Assembly: GCA_949752795.1 (NCBI GenBank)
Contig: OX457068.1
Span: forward strand, 61,941,582 to 62,005,581
Direction: 5' to 3'
Source of the DNA: Hyperoodon ampullatus
Taxonomy: Eukaryota; Chordata; Mammalia; Artiodactyla; Ziphiidae
Length of the DNA: 64,000 nt
The notes below the pieces were generated by a model. The model ran no database searches. It saw nothing but the letters and a program-made list of their open reading frames with translations, and was not told the origin of the DNA. Shown in pieces: positions 43,921 to 55,105 of this stretch (position 1 is its first letter; each line of letters begins with the position of its first letter). Position numbers and translations under genes: made by a program.

Positions 43921-43985
43921 CAAGGTATCCACAGAGCCTGGAAAACATCAGTGTGCAATACATTTTTATCAAGTGAATCTGATGG
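43921..43985 (+). repeat. L2 LINE 3' end
   Basis: TATCCACAGAGCCTGGAAAACATCAG and ATTTTTATCAAGTGAATCTG fit the sense L2 tail ('cctagcacagtgcctggcacatagt', 'aaatatttgttgaatgaa'). Confidence 0.5.
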
Positions 43986-44274
43986 GGAGATGATACCTGA
44001 GCAAACAGCTAATCAAATTAAAACCCAAGGTAATGAATTTTCACATAAAAACACAAGATAGAAAAGTGACTACATCAATCCTTGAATTCTCCACCCCACC
44101 CTCATCCCATCTAGTGCCTAGAATAACCCAGATGGGCATATTAGAGATGGAATAACCATAGGTGTCACAGAATACAAACTTCCACCCAGTACAGGATCTG
44201 TTCTCAAGTGTCCTTGACAAAAGCCCTCTGGGTTCTACTTAAATTCCCTCAAGAATAGTAAGCTTGCTGACATC
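43986..44274. other. Unassigned DNA
   Basis: No feature recognised. Confidence 0.35.
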
Positions 44275-44800
44275 TACATTGTTGGACAGCACTCCATGTT
44301 AAAAAGGCACTTCCTATATTGAGCCAAAAGCTGGCTTCTTATAAATTCCACCCACTGATCTTAATTCTGCCTCCAAAGTAACATCGTGAAAATCTATTTT
44401 CTCTTCCATGTGATGGCCTTCCCATGTCTGAAGACAGCAATCATGTCTCCACCATGTAACTATTCTCCATTTCCTGACACCATTGCCTCAACCGTTCTTC
44501 CTGTGACCTGGTTTCAAAGCCATTCTTCACAAAGCACAGTCTCCTCTGAATGTGCTACCAACGTGCTACCCACCGATCCTCTAAAATGTGATTCCCAGAC
44601 CTGAACAAAATACCTTATTTACGCTCTACCCAAACTGTTACCTTCTGTAATCTGAGCCCCATCCATCTCTTAAAGAGGCCTATGAGCATGCCAAATTTTA
44701 CTGATGCTTCATAATTATTTGCTTACACTAAGTATATGATTATGTTAAAATGTCATGCCCATTTTAGATAAAATCTTCCCCACCAAGTCTCGCATCTTCT
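44275..44800 (-). mobile_element. CR1/L3-type LINE fragment (copy 1)
   Basis: Plus strand is antisense CR1/L3: ACAGCACTCCATGTTAAAAAGG, CACTTCCTATATTGAGCC, TTCCACCCACTGATCTTAATTCTGCC, TGAAGACAGCAATCATGTC, CCTCAACCGTTCTTCCTGTGACC, GATTCCCAGACCTGAACAAAATACC. These correspond in order to the region around the ORF2 C-terminus of mammalian L3. Inactive since early mammals. Confidence 0.75.
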
Positions 44801-44869
44801 GATTTTTCATTTATCACAGGACTTGACCATGGCCAAAAAGAATGTTAAGTAAGTACTCCATTTGACTTG

Positions 44870-45060
44870 TAGGAGTACTGTGGTGGATAAGGAAAGGAGG
44901 AACTCTTCACTAACTAGCCAGGAGATCGTATGCAAATCACTTTCCATCTCACCTGCCAAATGGCACAGTAATGCCCATCCCATGTTCCTCACTAGAGTAA
45001 TATAAGGCTCAAACAAGATAGATTTGAAAGGGATTTGAAAAGCTGAAATATAGACTCAAA
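44870..45060 (+). repeat. MIR SINE fragment
   Basis: CTAACTAGCCAGGAGATCGTATGCAAATCAC, CACCTGCCAAATGGCACAGTAATGCCC and AGTAATATAAGGCTCAAACAAGATA follow the sense MIR order (tagctgtgtgacc..., tctgtaaaatggggataat, gaggattaaatgagata). Confidence 0.55.
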
Positions 45061-46654
45061 TGGAAGTATTAAGATGATTCATTCTCTAGTCAATCCCCAG
45101 TGCCTTGCAACTATCTCCTGATGGCTGTCACTATAATCTCCAGGTTTCTCTCCTATGGTGGCAGCGGGTTTAACCTTGCTCAGTGGTGTAGTGCCCAGGA
45201 AAGAATAAGACCAGTCCTCACTAACTGTGTGACCATGGCAACCCACTTAACCTTATGGAAATTTTTAATATCCTCCAGCCAAAGACTACCAGGAACACAC
45301 CTGTAGTTGAATATGTTGGGGTTATTACTCTTTGCAGCAAGGACGAATGCACATCATGACGAAGCACTGTCATCTCAGGAAAAGGGTACTGGAAAGAACT
45401 GATTGTAGAATTTCGGGCTAGGTTGGGTGATTTGAGACAGGGTCTAAGGAAATGAAGGTTTGCTCTAGATTGGATGCTATCAGAAAGCGGGGAAAAGTCT
45501 ATGATTGGGTATCTTAATAAATCTCATGTACAGTGAGAACAAGGAAAAATCTGTAACTGGTAAAGAAGTAGAAGTCACTCATTTTAAGTGGGTTTTTAGT
45601 ATTTGTGGGTGGCATGGTGGCCTCGTTTTTGTCAGTGTTTAGATAAAATTTAAAGTACCCTTGCTTTGTCTCATTTTATCATGGTCTCAGAATAACCTTG
45701 TCTGAGGTTAGTATTCTGTGAGATCGTTTATGTCCATCAGGAGAATAGCATGACCTAGCTGTGAGTGCCAGGCTAGCTTTCAGATGTCAGAGACTGCTCT
45801 TTTTTTCTTTTTCAAAATTAATTTAACTATTTGTGAACCTCCTTGAATATCAGTTACCTCATCTAGAAAACAGAAATAACTCTTACCATTGTGGTCAGGG
45901 ATCAAAAGTGTTCACATTTGTGGAAATGCTTTGTCAACTCTACAGTTGTTTGATAGCTATGGGGCTGCCTTGCTCAGCTCTGGGCTCCTGGATCCATGAC
46001 CTGTAGACATTTCTTGGGCTCTGTTAGGCCTTCACCCCCTCAGAAGAAAAATCTTACCTATAGCTTTATAGCTTGAGTCCTCTGAGGAAGGTGCTCTTGA
46101 ACTCTTCTGATCAACCTCCCTCCAGAGATGAAGCCAGCTAGTTTCTGTACTTTTATTGGACAGTGAATTATCTCATCCACCAGCTGGAGCTGATCTCTCT
46201 GGTGGGGCAGAACCCAGCAGGCCTGAGTTCATCTTACCATGTAGTGCAGTTGGATAGTGATGTTTGGCCTATAGTTGTTTAATAAATAATGGCACTCTTC
46301 AAATCAAAACATCATTTGATGAGCCAAGACATATTCTTGACCAAGCCTCTAACTTTATAGTTGAGGATGTCAAGGATCAGGAAGTGAAAGACCTCATGAG
46401 TTTAGTTTTCTGTGGTCTCTTGATTGGGGTCATCTAAAACTACATAAGCCACAAAGACACAGGGCTGGATCTGATCTATTTCCTTTGCTTTTAGATCCTG
46501 ACCTGAACAAGTTGAGGGCTTCAACATTTGAGTCAATATTTTATTTTTTCTTCTCCAATGTGTCTTGGACATAGCTTTTAGGGATCTAATAATATGGACT
46601 ATAAACTCCTTGAGGGATAGACTGGCTGGAGACAAAAATTGTGATTTCAACTCG
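45061..46654. other. Unassigned DNA
   Basis: No gene recognised. A weak sense-MIR trace (CTAACTGTGTGACCATGGCAACCCACTTAACC) at 45,218-45,249 and an L2-like ATGGACTATAAACTCCTTGAGGG at 46,594-46,616 are the only assignable pieces. Confidence 0.45.
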
Positions 46655-46865
46655 ATTCAAGTAACATTTGGGAGCAATACTTGTGCTCAATGCTGGAGAT
46701 ATAGGGAAGAATTAAACACAAGCTCTACCTTCAAAGAGCTTGTGCTTTTAAGGGAAAGATAGTACATGGTAGAACGTATTGAGTAGTACAATGGGTGTCA
46801 AGGACAGTGGGATTTCATTCTACCTGAAGCGATAAGGGAAGACTTCATGCAAAAGGCATTTTTGC
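46655..46865 (-). repeat. L2 LINE fragment
   Basis: AGTAACATTTGGGAGCAATACTTGTGC, AATGCTGGAGATATAGGG, CTACCTTCAAAGAGCTTGTGC and AAGGGAAGACTTCATGC match antisense L2 in order ('cactggggatacag', 'ccctcatggagcttac', 'agggaaggcctc'). Confidence 0.6.
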
Positions 46866-47069
46866 TAGAGTTAATCTATATGGCTTGGTCTGCAAAACAC
46901 CTAGCTACCATATTATGTCTCCCAGATTCTTCACAGTACTTAACTCTCTCCACCCCACTTTTGCTACCTGGAGACTAAATGATTACCTGCCTTGCATTAT
47001 TAGAAAAAACTATATGCCCTTATGGTTTGGAGTGAGTTTAAGTCAGATATCATTAGTCCCTGAAATATT

Positions 47070-47160
47070 TGTATTTTAGTTCTAATCTCTCTGTAAAGAA
47101 CTTATAAAAGTTCTAGGCACATGGTAGGCACTACTTAAAGACTTCTAATCGATTAAATGA
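47070..47160 (+). repeat. L2 LINE 3' end
   Basis: AGTTCTAGGCACATGGTAGGCACTACTTAAAGACTTCTAATCG corresponds to the sense L2 tail. Confidence 0.5.
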
Positions 47161-47524
47161 CACCAATATTTTCAGATGTTCCTTTTTATACTTCATGAAG
47201 CTCTTTTGAAAAGAGCTGCTAGATATCAATTTTTTCTATGGCTATGCCAATCTTGTGTAATACTTGGCAGAGGAAGAGTTTAGTTTAGAACTGCAAGAAC
47301 CTTTAAAATTGTCTAAACAAGTGATGGCAACAGTTTTGGTCTCCAGAAAAAGCTCTATTTAGTTGATAATGGCTGTTTCAAATGCTGTGTTGAGAAGGAT
47401 TCTGAGTCTAGTTCAGTAGGAAAAATGATCTATTAGCACTATGTGCTAAGGGCGTGGACTGCCTAGCTCCATTTGTGCTACACATTTGTCTTCCCGGATG
47501 TATTCCAATGCCTATATTGGACAG
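47161..47524. other. Unassigned DNA
   Basis: No feature recognised. Confidence 0.35.
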
Positions 47525-47665
47525 AAAAGCAAATTAAAAACTAGAGAGGGAAAGTGACTTGCCCAAGATTACACAATGGGTTATTGAGAAAAGTAAGACC
47601 AAGATCCAGGTCTCCTGATTCCAAGTTTATTGCTTTTCCCATAATCCCGTGCAGCTCCCAGAAAT
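47525..47665 (-). repeat. MIR SINE fragment
   Basis: AACTAGAGAGGGAAAGTGACTTGCCCAAGATTACACAATGGG and AAGATCCAGGTCTCCTGATTCCAAG are the antisense MIR core and tRNA-like head. Confidence 0.75.
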
Positions 47666-49844
47666 ACCTGGGAGGTTCTGTACAAACTGTCTGTCGAAAA
47701 TAGAAGAAACTGGCCCACTGTATATTAAAACAGCTCAGCTCCAGGTGTAAAACACAATGACCATACAGAAGCTACTTTAGGCGACAGTGATTCAAAAGTC
47801 CATCCAGTTCATAGAATCCCAGAGGCTGAGAGTTGTAGTAAAACTACACAGCCAGTGCAGGAGTCTTTTCTATAGCTTCCCTTATGGCCCTAGACAAAAC
47901 TTTGGTATGGGTAAGATTTATATTTGTTACACTCCCACCTCCCTTGCCTTCTCTACTTCTCCTCACCCTCCTGGGACTCCTTTCATGGGCCTCCAGGCAT
48001 TCAAACCCTCATGATGCTCTTGATCCAATTTAGACCCTCAACCCAGGCTTAATCTTACCCCAAGTTGTCCCACAATTCAAACCATCTAAATCACTGTCCC
48101 TGCTGGAGGTTACAGAAGAACAATCTGAAAAATATCCTTGGGTGGCTGCCCTGGGCTCTGCATTCCCAGGCTTATTTTCTCCACTTCTGGACCCATCTCT
48201 TCCCTGCAGCTCCCAAGGGACATCTGTCAGTGAGATGAGATGAGAAGGGTGAATGAGGTTAATCTGAGTTTCGTTTGCAGGATGGATTTGAGGAGAAGGA
48301 CGAATATCAAGGGTAAATCACCAGAAAATGAACAAGTTTAGAGAGCCAAGGAAAGTTTCTGGGTTGAGTAGAGGTGGAAAAGAGTTTCTCTTATATACAA
48401 GATGCACTAGCATAGGCACTACACAGAGAAGTAGAGATTGGATGTAAATTACATTTGCTTGAAAATGAGAGAGCTGAGTCCAGAAGCCTTTGCCTTTCCT
48501 CTTAAACCACTGAGCCCTGACCCACTGCACAAAAGGAGGAGTAAGAACTTGAGGGAGCCTCATAGACTCTCTCTTCTGCTGACTGTGACATGCTGGCTCC
48601 ACCTCCAGCAGCTGATTTCACCTTCAAAATGAAGAGCAGCATGAACCTACCCAGGACCAGCCTGGGAATTCAGGAACAAACCTTCCTGCTGTAAAGTGAA
48701 GGGATTGGAACCTTTGCTCTCTAAAGGGCTTTGTGGCCCTAGGATTTTCTATGATCCTCAGTGGGAATCGGCCCACAGCCTTCACAAAGGAAACATCCCC
48801 CACTTTCATGGGAATGCCCCAAAGTCACCCCCACTGCCTTGGCCTGTCTCTGAAAAAAAGGGATGGATTTAGGATCGACTCTTAGGCACTGCTGCCCTCT
48901 GCTGGGTGGTATGTAGCCAACTGCCCCCGCAAGGTGCTCTGTCTCTCTACTCCTCAGCTGCCCAGCCATGTGCCCTATGGTGATCTGTCTTGCATCTCAC
49001 ATTCAAGTGGAAAACCACAAGGAAACTGAGGACCCAGGAGGGTATGTGTACTTGTACATGTTGGGGAGAGATGGGCATGTGGGGTAAACCCAAATGGCCA
49101 GTTATCCTCAATTAATGGTGAAAGCTCCCTTATGACTTGAGCGAGACCTCAACTGTGGTCTCACTCAGCTGAAAACCACATGCTGGTTACCACCATGATG
49201 GCACCTTCCAGCAAAGATGACCAGGGCAAGCTTCACCTGCCTTTTGTGATCAGTGAGCTAAAGTACAGAAGCAAAATGGGAATAATTGGATGGCAGGGGA
49301 ACATCAGGATATTGTAATTGTTCTCCTTAGAGATGAGAAGGAAAGCAGAAAAACATCTGCACTCTGAAATCTGCTCCGATGCGCTAAGTGGGCCAAGAAA
49401 ACCTGCAACCACGAAGTGGGGCTAATTTACAGCTCTAATCACCAGCATCCATTCTGAAGCCAGACATTAGCTTAAAGTACACACCAGTTCCAGGTGGTGC
49501 ACAGCAAATGTTTGATTAGCGCTACCAAATTCCCTGCAACTTCATAACACTTCTGAGTGTTCAGGAATCCTGGGCCGCTCACTGATGGAGCTGGGTTACT
49601 GCTGGCTCCTCAGTGAGCTGTTTGCCTGTGGTCATGACCTGCCTTAGAAACACATTCAGACCCCTCTTCCCAGGGTACTGAGATGCTGGGTTTAAACAGG
49701 CAAAGAAAAAAAAGGGAACTCAGTAGGGGTAAGGGGAGGTGGATTTAGAGGAAGAAACAGGTTGTTTCCAGTGAGCCTTGAAAGTGTAAGAGAGGAAGAG
49801 TGGGGGATTAAAAACCCACAAAGTATCTGATCTGTACCCTGTGT
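47666..49844. other. Unassigned unique DNA, possible conserved block
   Basis: No gene recognised. At 49,120-49,640 the sequence is repeat-free and rich in E-box, homeodomain and AT-hook-like words (CACCTGCC, GGCTAATTTACAG, GTTTGATTAGCGC); it includes the imperfect inverted pair GCGAGACCTC / GTGGTCTCAC (about 49,141-49,167). Could be a conserved regulatory block; not testable here. Confidence 0.4.
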
Positions 49845-50000
49845 GGAATATTTTGTATATCAGCCGTCCTCACATTATAGTACATGGTTGCCATCACTAT
49901 CGTCCCATTTTGCAGATGAGAGAACTGAGGTGACTGCTCAAGTGACTCCCCCAAGATACCTTAGCTAGAAAATTATGAAGCTGTAATCCAGACCATAACT
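49845..50000 (-). repeat. MIR SINE fragment
   Basis: CGTCCCATTTTGCAGATGAGAGAACTGAGGTGACTGCTCAAGTGAC and TTAGCTAGAAAATTATGAAGC match antisense MIR ('ccccattttacagatgaggaaactgagg', 'cagctagtaagtgg'). Confidence 0.75.
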
Positions 50001-50144
50001 GACTTAAAAGGCTTCAAAATAAATGGTTTCAAAGAAACTAGGGTTCAAATGAGCTGATTCAGATGTTAGAGTGTTTTAGTGGTTGCACAGAAAAATAAGA
50101 AGAAGAAGATGTCAGTCCATGACATCAGAAAGGATGGAAATAAA

Positions 50145-50285
50145 TGCACTTGGGGCAGGCGAGGCCTTCACTGAGCCCTTGCCACATCCCCAGGACTGTA
50201 TGAAGTGCTGTAAGTGAAGCAGAAGGCACAGTGCCTGCCCTCAATGAGCTTAGGGTCTGTTTGAAGGAGAAGAGATTATTTGGCC
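50145..50285 (-). repeat. L2 LINE 3' fragment
   Basis: CTTCACTGAGCCCTTGCCACATCCCCAGGAC and AGTGCCTGCCCTCAATGAGCTTAGGGTCTG are the antisense L2 tail. Confidence 0.65.
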
Positions 50286-50961
50286 CAGAAATGAGTGGTG
50301 CAATAGGGTTCAGAGTTGCAAGCTTCATTAACAAAAAAGGATGATTCAAGTCTACAGAGAAAAGAATATAAGCCAAATTGTGGAGGTGAAATTGATGGTG
50401 GTGAGTTATTCTGGGGTACGTGAGGAGACCTGGAAGAGGAGTTACATCTGTCTAGCTGGAGTTGGTTCAAAAATTGCAGCTGAAAATTACTTCTGGCTGA
50501 CTTTTAAAACCCAAACTGAAGGGTCAAATATCTCATGGAAATTTCATATCCAAAACCAGTAGATGGGAGGGGAGATGGTAATAAAAGTAAAGGGAGGACC
50601 AGGTTGGAGTGAGGGTCGTTGACAAGGAACTCAGTTTTCAAGACACCTGGAGTCAGAGCTGTTTCCTGCAGTGTCTTCTAGAATTCAAAGACCTCAGGAG
50701 GGTCTTGGAAAATGAGGACCAACCACAACCTTGTAGTCTGAAGGCACACGACACTCCCTAATGGGCCCAAGCTTTGGCTCTGTACCTGGCTTCTCCCCAT
50801 CACAGCTCACCTCCATGGGTCCCATCCTGGAAAGGCTCGTTTCCTGCACAGTAGCAGTGGCGCAGCTGCATTAACAGATAAATTGAATCTTGCTAATAAC
50901 ACATAACCCTAGATTCCCCCTCTATTCAACAACTGCTAAGATGCCTGCTTTCAGAAGCAGA
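50286..50961. other. Unassigned DNA
   Basis: No feature recognised. Confidence 0.35.
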
Positions 50962-51240
50962 ACTGCACCGTGGTTGAGACCAGGGCCCATGGGGTCAGGC
51001 TGGGATTTGAGTCTCTGCAGTGAGACCAGCTGGCTGTGGGACCTCGAGCACCTCACTAGACCTCCCGAAGCCTCAGTTTCCTCAACCACAGAATTAGGAT
51101 GGAGGTAGTACCTACTTCCAGGGACATTGTGAAGGTTGGTGGCAATAATGCACACAAACCACTTGGCACATAACCAGGCACATGGTGAGCACATGCAATA
51201 AATGGCAGCTTGTTATTAGTAGTGTAATTGTGATTCAATC
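50962..51240 (+). repeat. MIR SINE, essentially full length
   Basis: All MIR blocks in order: CTGCACCGTGGTTGAGACCAGGG, GGGATTTGAGTC (B-box region), GGCTGTGGGACCTCGAGCACCTCAC, CCTCAGTTTCCTCAACCACAG, ACATTGTGAAGGTTGG, CTTGGCACATAACCAGGCACATGGTGAGC, ATTAGTAGTG. Confidence 0.9.
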
Positions 51241-51289
51241 TGAATTATTCTCTATGAACATTCTATGAATGTTAACTCTCTCTCCCTCC

Positions 51290-51520
51290 AGACCTGGGCT
51301 CAAGCAGCTTCTGGAATGCTCTTGTCTGGATCACTGTTTTTCTCTAAACTTGTCCTAGCCCACTTGTAACTTCTTTCATTGGGCCTTCACTGATATTCTA
51401 CACATTGAGACATCTCTCTCCATAAGAATTTTGCTATATCTCCCTTAGAACTTTCTTGCTTGTATTACAGTCATTTATGCACACGTTTTGTTCCTGTCTT
51501 ACAAGGATAAGCTTCCTTTA
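51290..51520 (+). repeat. L2 LINE fragment, left part
   Basis: TTCTGGAATGCTCTTG, GGGCCTTCACTGATATTC, CTCCCTTAGAACTTTCTTGCTTGTATTACAG match sense L2 ('tggaatgctctt', 'aggccttccctgacc', 'cttatcac'). Confidence 0.5.
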
Positions 51521-51559
51521 TCAGTCAAAAGAGACGAGGCTATGCTGCCACTGATGTCC

Positions 51560-51940
51560 CCAAGTTTTTCAACAGGAAAAGCTTTTGTCTCCCTCATGCC
51601 CTTTGTCCATCAGCTGAGGGGTTCAGCTAATGGCCGTCACTCAGGGGCCAGGTTAATGGAGCAGCCACCACCTCACACTTTGCTGGTCACCAGGCATGAA
51701 GAGGGTCTCACACCAGCATGTAAATGCTCCAGCCTGGAAGTAACACACAGAACTTTTTGCCACAACTCATTAACAAGCTCATCATATGCCATGCCCCCAA
51801 CACAAGGACACAGCAAATGCAACCAGCTCTACCACGTGTCTCCCCACCCCCGAGGTGAGGAGAACCAGATACTGGTGAGAATGGGTGATGACAACCATAC
51901 TGCTGGATTGCAAAGGCAATGTCTACTCCACTTTGTACCA
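51560..51940. repeat. Ancient interspersed repeat interrupting L2
   Basis: ATGTAAATGCTCCAGCCTGGAAGTAACACACAG, CACAACTCATTAACAAGC and CCCAACACAAGGACACAGCAAATG match a common mammalian interspersed repeat whose family I cannot name with certainty. It lies between two L2 pieces and explains part of the 171-codon open frame at 51,488-52,003. Confidence 0.45.
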
Positions 51941-52020
51941 CACCCCATGTCTACCCAGCAGTGTGCCTTGTACAGTAAGTGCACAGTAGAAATCTTTGAG
52001 TGATTAACTGAATGAATATA
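51941..52020 (+). repeat. L2 LINE fragment, right part (3' end)
   Basis: CATGTCTACCCAGCAGTGTGCCTTGTACAGTAAGTGCACAG and GATTAACTGAATGAATAT complete the L2 tail begun at 51,290. Confidence 0.6.
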
Positions 52021-53153
52021 TTAGTTCACAATTATGTCCTTTCTCCCAATACAGATCAATGCCTTAAATCAGAAATCTCTTAATGACCGACTACTGGTAG
52101 AAATTTCAGGTATCCTCAGGGCAATTAGGAGGGATGGTATTTGGATAGAGGACACAACTTTATTTCCCTCTTATCCATACCATGTGTTTTTAAACATAAA
52201 AAGTTGTGTGAATTACTATGACAATCAATAACTGAGAAGGATTATTTGCCCTCAAGATTCTTTGACTCACACACAAAATAGCATCTACAGCTGATATAGC
52301 TGGAAGACAATCCACAGCTGCTTGCAGAAAATACATGAAGCTCGTCCACACGGTGCCCATTGGAGGGACTGCAAAATAGATGGATTCCCATGAGGTCAGT
52401 TATACGGGAAGCAGGTCATCCTTGACCTGATTCTTAAAGACAGTGTGCAGCTTGGGGAGGCTCAGTGGGAGAAAAAATCCTGAATCTTCTAAAGCTCACC
52501 TTGTTCATATTTTAAAGAAACCATGAGCCTGAAATGAGACCTTATTTTATTACAGATGGAGAACAAATTCACTCCTTAGATCTTGACAACAAGAGCTGTT
52601 GAGATCTTCTTCCATTCCTTCCTGGTAGCTGGGGCCACTCTGGCCAGGTCCCTTCCATACCCCAAGACTGAGAGTACTGATGGTGAACAAGTTTTATATA
52701 TTGAGATACAGAATTTCTAAGCCTTCATTTCCACCATTTCCCCTCATATTCCCTAAGAGAACATGAAAAAGTAGGAATTCCATACATTTTTCTCATTCCA
52801 GATGCTAGCTAGAAGGAAGGCACTTGCATGGTTAGGAGATGCAAATCATAAATTCCTCCATTGTGATCTATGAACATGAGGGGTCTTAAAGGCCACAGGT
52901 GCACACGGATAGGTATTTGTGTATGATAGGACTATAAAACCAAGGGATTCTTCTACATCCTTATACATCCAAATGTGGGTTGAATCCTTCAAAGAAGGCA
53001 CGCTGATGCACTAGAAGCATCTAATAAAGATTTTTAAATATTGAATAAATAATTAAGGGAAGACAAATAAAATATTCATATATATAAATATTTGCATATA
53101 AATAGACACAGTAATCTGGCATGGATGAAAGCAAGAGTTTGAGAGGTAAAAAC
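52021..53153. other. Unassigned DNA
   Basis: No gene or confident repeat recognised. Confidence 0.4.
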
Positions 53154-53163
53154 CTTTTGATTT
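53154..53163. repeat. Target-site duplication of CHR SINE 2 (left)
   Basis: CTTTTGATTT is repeated at 53,384-53,393 directly after the poly(A) tail; the true duplication may extend a few bases into the flanking A run. Confidence 0.9.
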
Positions 53164-53383
53164 GGGCTTCCCTGGTGGCACAGTGGTTGAGAGTCCGCCT
53201 GCCGATGCAGGGGACGCGGGTTCGTACCCCGGTCCGGGAAGATCCCACATGCTGCGGAGCCGCTGGGCCCGTGAGCCATGGCCGCTGAGCCTGCACGTCC
53301 GGAGCCTGTGCTCCGCAGCGGGAGAGGCCACAACAGTGAGAGGCCCACATACGCCAAAAAAAAAAAAAAAAAAAAAAAAAAAA
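53164..53383 (+). mobile_element. CHR-type tRNA-derived SINE (copy 2)
   Basis: Complete element on the plus strand: head GGGCTTCCCTGGTGGCACAG, A-box region, B box GGGTTCGTACCC, GC-rich body to ACATACGCC, then an uninterrupted A tail of about 28. The long pure tail and perfect flanking duplication suggest that this is the youngest of the three copies. Frames of 92-109 codons over it are artefacts. Confidence 0.97.
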
Positions 53384-53393
53384 CTTTTGATTT
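53384..53393. repeat. Target-site duplication of CHR SINE 2 (right)
   Basis: Second copy of CTTTTGATTT. Confidence 0.9.
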
Positions 53394-54639
53394 CAAATCA
53401 TTTTGATGGAGATCTTTCTAAAATATCTGACACAGATGTGAGCCCTGGTATATAGAGGAAACTGGCCATTCTGAAGCCAAAATACTGGTGATAAGAATAG
53501 ACTTTCTGACCAATCATCAATGGGCTGGGGAAGCTTGTAGCTTGAGTGGTGGGATGGAATTTGTGTGAACTCCAGTGCAGGCTTGCACCTTGCTTAAATT
53601 TGTTTGTTTCATTCTTTATAATTTTTTGTTCTCATAAATTTTTGGTTCTCATAAAATCTGGGCTACAGATTTCATCTTCATCATTTCTTGAACCCTGGAG
53701 TATAGTTCTATTTCCCCAAAATTAATGGTCAACCCAGTGGCCAAACTAAGCTTTTCCAAAATAATTCTCTCATTCTTCATCAAATCATACTATTCCTCAT
53801 CTTCGAGGACTGACCATTTTTGGCGTATGAAAAGCATTGTTCTTGTAGTTACTCTCAGGGTCCCAAACAACTCCAATTAGAGTTCTACCTTCCTTGGATT
53901 AACAGTAAACATTGCAAAATTGTAACCTCTTATGGTTTTGCTACAAAAAGTTTCTCAAACAGTTGTTGAACTACAGGACTAAAGGTGTTTTACATTTGAG
54001 GCTATTTGCTTACAGGTGCCCGAGGGCAAGATAGGCCTTAGGCAAAATAAGAAAATTGGCAAAGTTCTGCATGCTTTGCCCAATGGCTCTCTCCTATCTT
54101 TTTTTTCCGGATCCTCACCCCCATTCCAAAAGATCTGTAAATTAAACTCCACATTTACTCTAAGGAGTAAAAATGGTGTCCTGGCTTTGCATTTTGACAG
54201 ATACCCAAACTTTAAACTAAAAGATTATTGAAGCATACAAAAGCCCAATTGGCATTTGAGAGAGAACTTGAGAGGAGACAAGGCCTTGCCTTAGGCCCTG
54301 GAGCTGCAGATCACAAGTAGTCCGTTACTCTCCCTACACAGTAGCTTAGACGAGTGTGACCTGAGTGCTGGGAGAAACCCAGCTGTGGGGCGGGCACTGA
54401 CATACCCAGCGGTGCTGAAGAGGGACCTCCATTTATGCAGCTTCCCATGTCCCCACCTGCCGTCCTCTCAACTGGGCTGCATGAGGCAGGCAGTGAGCAA
54501 TCTCAGGCCGTGTTTCATCACTGTCCCAGGTGCTTGTAAGGTTCTGAGAGTGGTACAATCAGGATGGACTAAGGGATCTTGTCATCCCCTAAGCTTGATA
54601 GCAGGAGTGGCGCTCCATTGTCTGCCTCACATCAGGGAA
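53394..54639. other. Unassigned DNA
   Basis: No gene or confident repeat recognised. A near-tandem pair of TTGTTCTCATAAATTTTTGG-like words is at 53,627-53,660. Confidence 0.4.
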
Positions 54640-54745
54640 TTCATTCTTTCATCATTAAACAAGTGTTCCTTGAGCACCTACTAAATGCTTGGCACCGTTC
54701 TAGGAGTGAACGGTGGAGCATACATTTTATTACCTGAGAGAGATC
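54640..54745 (-). repeat. L2 LINE 3' fragment
   Basis: TTCATTCTTTCATCATTAAACAAGTG, TTGAGCACCTACTAAATGCTTGGCACCG and TTCTAGGAGTGAACGG are the antisense L2 tail. Confidence 0.7.
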
Positions 54746-54899
54746 ACTTTGAAAGATGCACAAATAAAATAGGGTCTATATAGAATGTCTAGGAAGGAGG
54801 TTAAGAGGTGACTGTGAGTGGAGGGGTGTTAAGTGTAGCTGGGGTGGTCAGGTCCAAAAGGCTTAAAGGAAGTGATAACATTGCTGCCTGTCATGAATG

Positions 54900-55105
54900 G
54901 TCACAGGGGCCAGGCACTGAGCTGAGCATTTTTCACTCAGCTCATTTAACACTCACAATAACCCAGCCAGACAGTCAATATTGCTGTACCCATTTTACAG
55001 ATGAGGAAAGCAACATTCAGGGAGATTAAATACATTGTCCCAGGACACACAAAAAGAAGTGAAAGCAGGATCCAATCCCAGAATCCTAACTGTCATGCTG
55101 CATCA
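54900..55105 (-). repeat. MIR SINE, nearly full length
   Basis: CAGGCACTGAGCTGAGCATT, TCATTTAACACTCACAATAACCC, TACCCATTTTACAGATGAGGAAAGC, GGATCCAATCCCAGAATCC: antisense MIR in order. Confidence 0.85.

Noticed and set aside
51488..52003. 171-codon open frame
   Set aside because: Spans an L2 piece and another interspersed repeat, so the frame is accidental.
53021..53455. Open frames of 92-109 codons around CHR SINE copy 2
   Set aside because: SINE translation plus poly(A)-encoded lysines or phenylalanines, not a gene.
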